Shown here piece by piece: positions 62,091-64,000 of a stretch of DNA of 64,000 nt (position 1 is the first letter of the stretch; each line of letters begins with the position of its first letter). The position numbers were made by a program, and so were the translations under genes. The stretch comes from Diatrype stigma (taxonomy: Eukaryota; Ascomycota; Sordariomycetes; Xylariales; Diatrypaceae). The notes beneath the pieces were generated by a model. That model worked only from the letters and a program-made list of their open reading frames with translations, did not search any database and had not been told where the DNA came from. The stretch covers positions 62,001 through 126,000 of the forward strand of contig JAKJXP020000006.1 of assembly GCA_022225965.2 (NCBI GenBank), given 5' to 3'.

Positions 62091-63828
62091 ATGTCTTCCC
62101 CAGCCGTAAGTACAGCCGTAAGTAGTATTGCGTCTATCTCCTATTTAGTTTGATCTGTTTCCTTTTTTCGCGCGTCCGTACGCAGCAGCCCTTCACCGTC
62201 TCCCGGATCTCCGCCTAATCGTAGCACGGGCACACGTCGACCTTTCTTCCACTTCAACTTTACCTCCGCTATCAACAAGACCTTACTGCAGCAGCACGTC
62301 GTCGCCTTGTCCTCCTGGTACTGGTACTAACTGGTCATGATGCGTTCCCAGAAGATGATCCGTCGGAAGAAGAATGTCAAGAAGGGCATCCAGTTCTGCT
62401 TGATGGTGTGTGGTGCATCGGGTACAGGTATGTGAAGCTCAATCGCCGACCTGGCGCGTGTAACGCATACGCGCCCAGCCACGATGCTGACCTAACATGC
62501 TGGATTGTAGGCAGAACCACTTTCGTCAACACCCTATGCAGCAAGGGTGTCCTAACTCACAAGGATTCCGATGACCCAACTGATGCTCACGTTGAGGAGG
62601 GCGTCAAGATCAAGCCCATCACAGTTGGTAAGACATCCTATGAGCTCCTTGAGGCCTCATGTAACATTCGACTCTAACATACATCTTCTCTAGAGCTGGA
62701 ACTGGATGAGGAGGGCACTCGCATCTCGCTGACCATCGTCGACACGCCCGGCTTTGGCGACCAAATTGACAACGAAGCAAGGTTCGAGCTACCCTACTAC
62801 CCTGTTTTACATCAACCTTAATCGCCACCGTGCAACCGGCTAACCCAAGCCACCTTGAAATAGCTTCTCAGAGATTGTCGGTTATCTCGAGAGACAATAT
62901 GACGATATCTTGGCCGAGGAGTCGCGTATCAAGCGAAACCCCAGATTCAGGGACAACCGTGTACATGCGATGCTGTACTTTATTACCCCTACTGGTCATG
63001 GGTAAGCTCATCCCGGCGATGCTTCTCGTCGATTAGGCTACTGACGCGTTTCTACACCCGCAGTCTCCGTGAACTCGACATCGAGCTGATGAAGCGACTT
63101 GCTCCTCGTGTCAACGTTATTCCTGTCATTGGACGGGCCGATTCCCTTACGCCCGGCGAGCTGGCCGAGTCCAAGAAGTTGGTCATGGAGGATATCGAAC
63201 ACTACCGAATTCCCGTATACAACTTCCCGTACGATATCGAGGAGGATGACGAGGATACTGTCGAGGAGAATGCCGAACTCCGGGGTCTTATGCCATTCGC
63301 TATTGTCGGTTCCGAAGACACTGTCGAGATCGGTGGCCGCAAGGTCCGAGCCCGCCAGTACCCCTGGGGTGTTGTCGAGGTCGACAACCCTCGTCACTCC
63401 GACTTCTTGGCCATTCGATCTGCCCTCCTTCACAGCCATTTGGCAGATCTGAAGGAGATCACCCACGACTTCCTTTATGAAAACTACCGTACTGAGAAGC
63501 TTAGTAAGAGTGTCGAAGGCGGTGCTGGAGTGTATGTTTGCCTTTGGATTACTTTCCGTCAAACATTTGTTAAGTGACTAATAGATCTAGCGACTCTTCG
63601 ATGAACCCCGAGGACCTCGCATCCCAATCTGTCCGCCTCAAGGAAGAGCAGCTCCGCCGCGAAGAGGAGAAGCTCCGCGAGATCGAAGTCAAGGTACAGC
63701 GCGAGATCAACGAGAAGCGCCAGGAACTTCTGGCCCGCGAGTCCCAACTCCGGGAGATCGAGGCGAGAATGCAACGGGAAGCGGCCGCTTCGGCAACCCC
63801 CGAGGCCAACGGCGACCACGAAGCTTAG
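62091..63828 (+). CDS. cdc11: Septin of the Cdc11/AspA group
   Basis: A filament-forming GTP-binding septin that acts at septa, branch points and hyphal tips. Seven exons (62091-62105, 62352-62427, 62511-62627, 62694-62781, 62864-63001, 63064-63531, 63591-63828) give 379 residues. The first exon codes only MSSPA; its 246 bp intron ends at a CTAAC branch site and TTCCCAG, which is my choice because it keeps frame and joins directly to the basic RRKKNVKK region (9-16) that contacts lipids. The P-loop reads GASGTGRT (26-33), with Arg32 instead of Lys as is usual for this group. DTPGFGD (86-92), YDDILAEESRIKRNPRFRDNRVH, VIGRADSLTP and the septin element RQYPWGVVEVDNPRHSDF follow. The C-terminus is a coiled coil (about 315-370). 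Donors are canonical except GTTCGA at 62782. Confidence 0.94.
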
Positions 63829-64000
63829 GTACCTCAACCTTGCGCGCCCTTATCTCCTACTTGTGGTATAGCGACATCCGGATAAAAGTACTCGTATAGG
63901 CGGCACTCGAGTGCCCGATTCCAAAGACTACTTATACTCACCTGTCCAAGAAGAGACACGTCATATAAGATACAACATCCGTCTAAAAAGGGGTTTAATG
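63829..64000. other. 3' flank of cdc11
   Basis: This short stretch after the septin stop is probably 3' UTR. The window ends here. Confidence 0.6.

Noticed and set aside
62091..63828. Arg32 in the septin P-loop as a defect
   Set aside because: Loss of the P-loop lysine is, to my knowledge, typical of the Cdc11 group, so I do not treat it as anomalous.

Overview
The window is nuclear DNA of a filamentous ascomycete (Pezizomycotina, most likely Sordariomycetes). Genes carry short GT..AG introns with CTAAC-like branch points. The gene set is fungal: a fused lycopene cyclase/phytoene synthase, a cryptochrome-DASH with an RGG tail, a Cdc11-type septin, and a Sin3 with three PAH domains. Fifteen protein genes are supported. 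I rebuilt exon joins by keeping frame and family motifs across consensus splice sites, and no transcript data were available. Intergenic DNA takes up about half of the window. It is rich in short tandem repeats and in TAGG/TACC-type palindromes.

Layout. 1-2505 has no gene. A CIA2 (MIP18-family) iron-sulfur targeting factor lies at 2506-3324 (+), followed by about 6.3 kb with no recognisable gene except a possible decayed one just downstream. Snu114, the U5 snRNP GTPase (13755-9683, -), and a cytosolic acetoacetyl-CoA thiolase (14925-16393, +) are divergent and share a 1.2 kb promoter region with a GATA-site palindrome. Sin3 (22586-17506, -) follows. Next come carRA/al-2 (26885-24887, -), a mitochondrial-type hotdog thioesterase (28795-29808, +) and CRY-DASH (32885-30512, -). 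A 6.3 kb gene-free block precedes an intronless C2H2 zinc-finger protein with an N-terminal membrane segment (39212-41164, +). An S10 serine carboxypeptidase (44409-42540, -) has an in-frame TAG just before a second hydrophobic segment and acidic tail. Then come a SPATA20/DUF255 protein (49923-47091, -), a dynein light intermediate chain (53135-51221, -), the RES-complex protein Ist3 (54167-55279, +), an orphan four-helix membrane protein (57276-57854, +), a PROPPIN of the Hsv2/WIPI3-4 type (60113-58771, -) and septin Cdc11 (62091-63828, +).

Functional links. Snu114 and Ist3 both serve the spliceosome. The thiolase opens the mevalonate pathway, and carRA sits at its carotenoid branch. carRA and CRY-DASH belong to the fungal blue-light response and lie 4 kb apart. 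No secondary-metabolite cluster, transposon, rRNA, tRNA or CRISPR was found.

The two observations most worth a second look are the apparently membrane-tethered zinc-finger protein and the possible stop-codon readthrough (or hidden splice) in the carboxypeptidase, which would switch a soluble enzyme to a membrane-anchored one.
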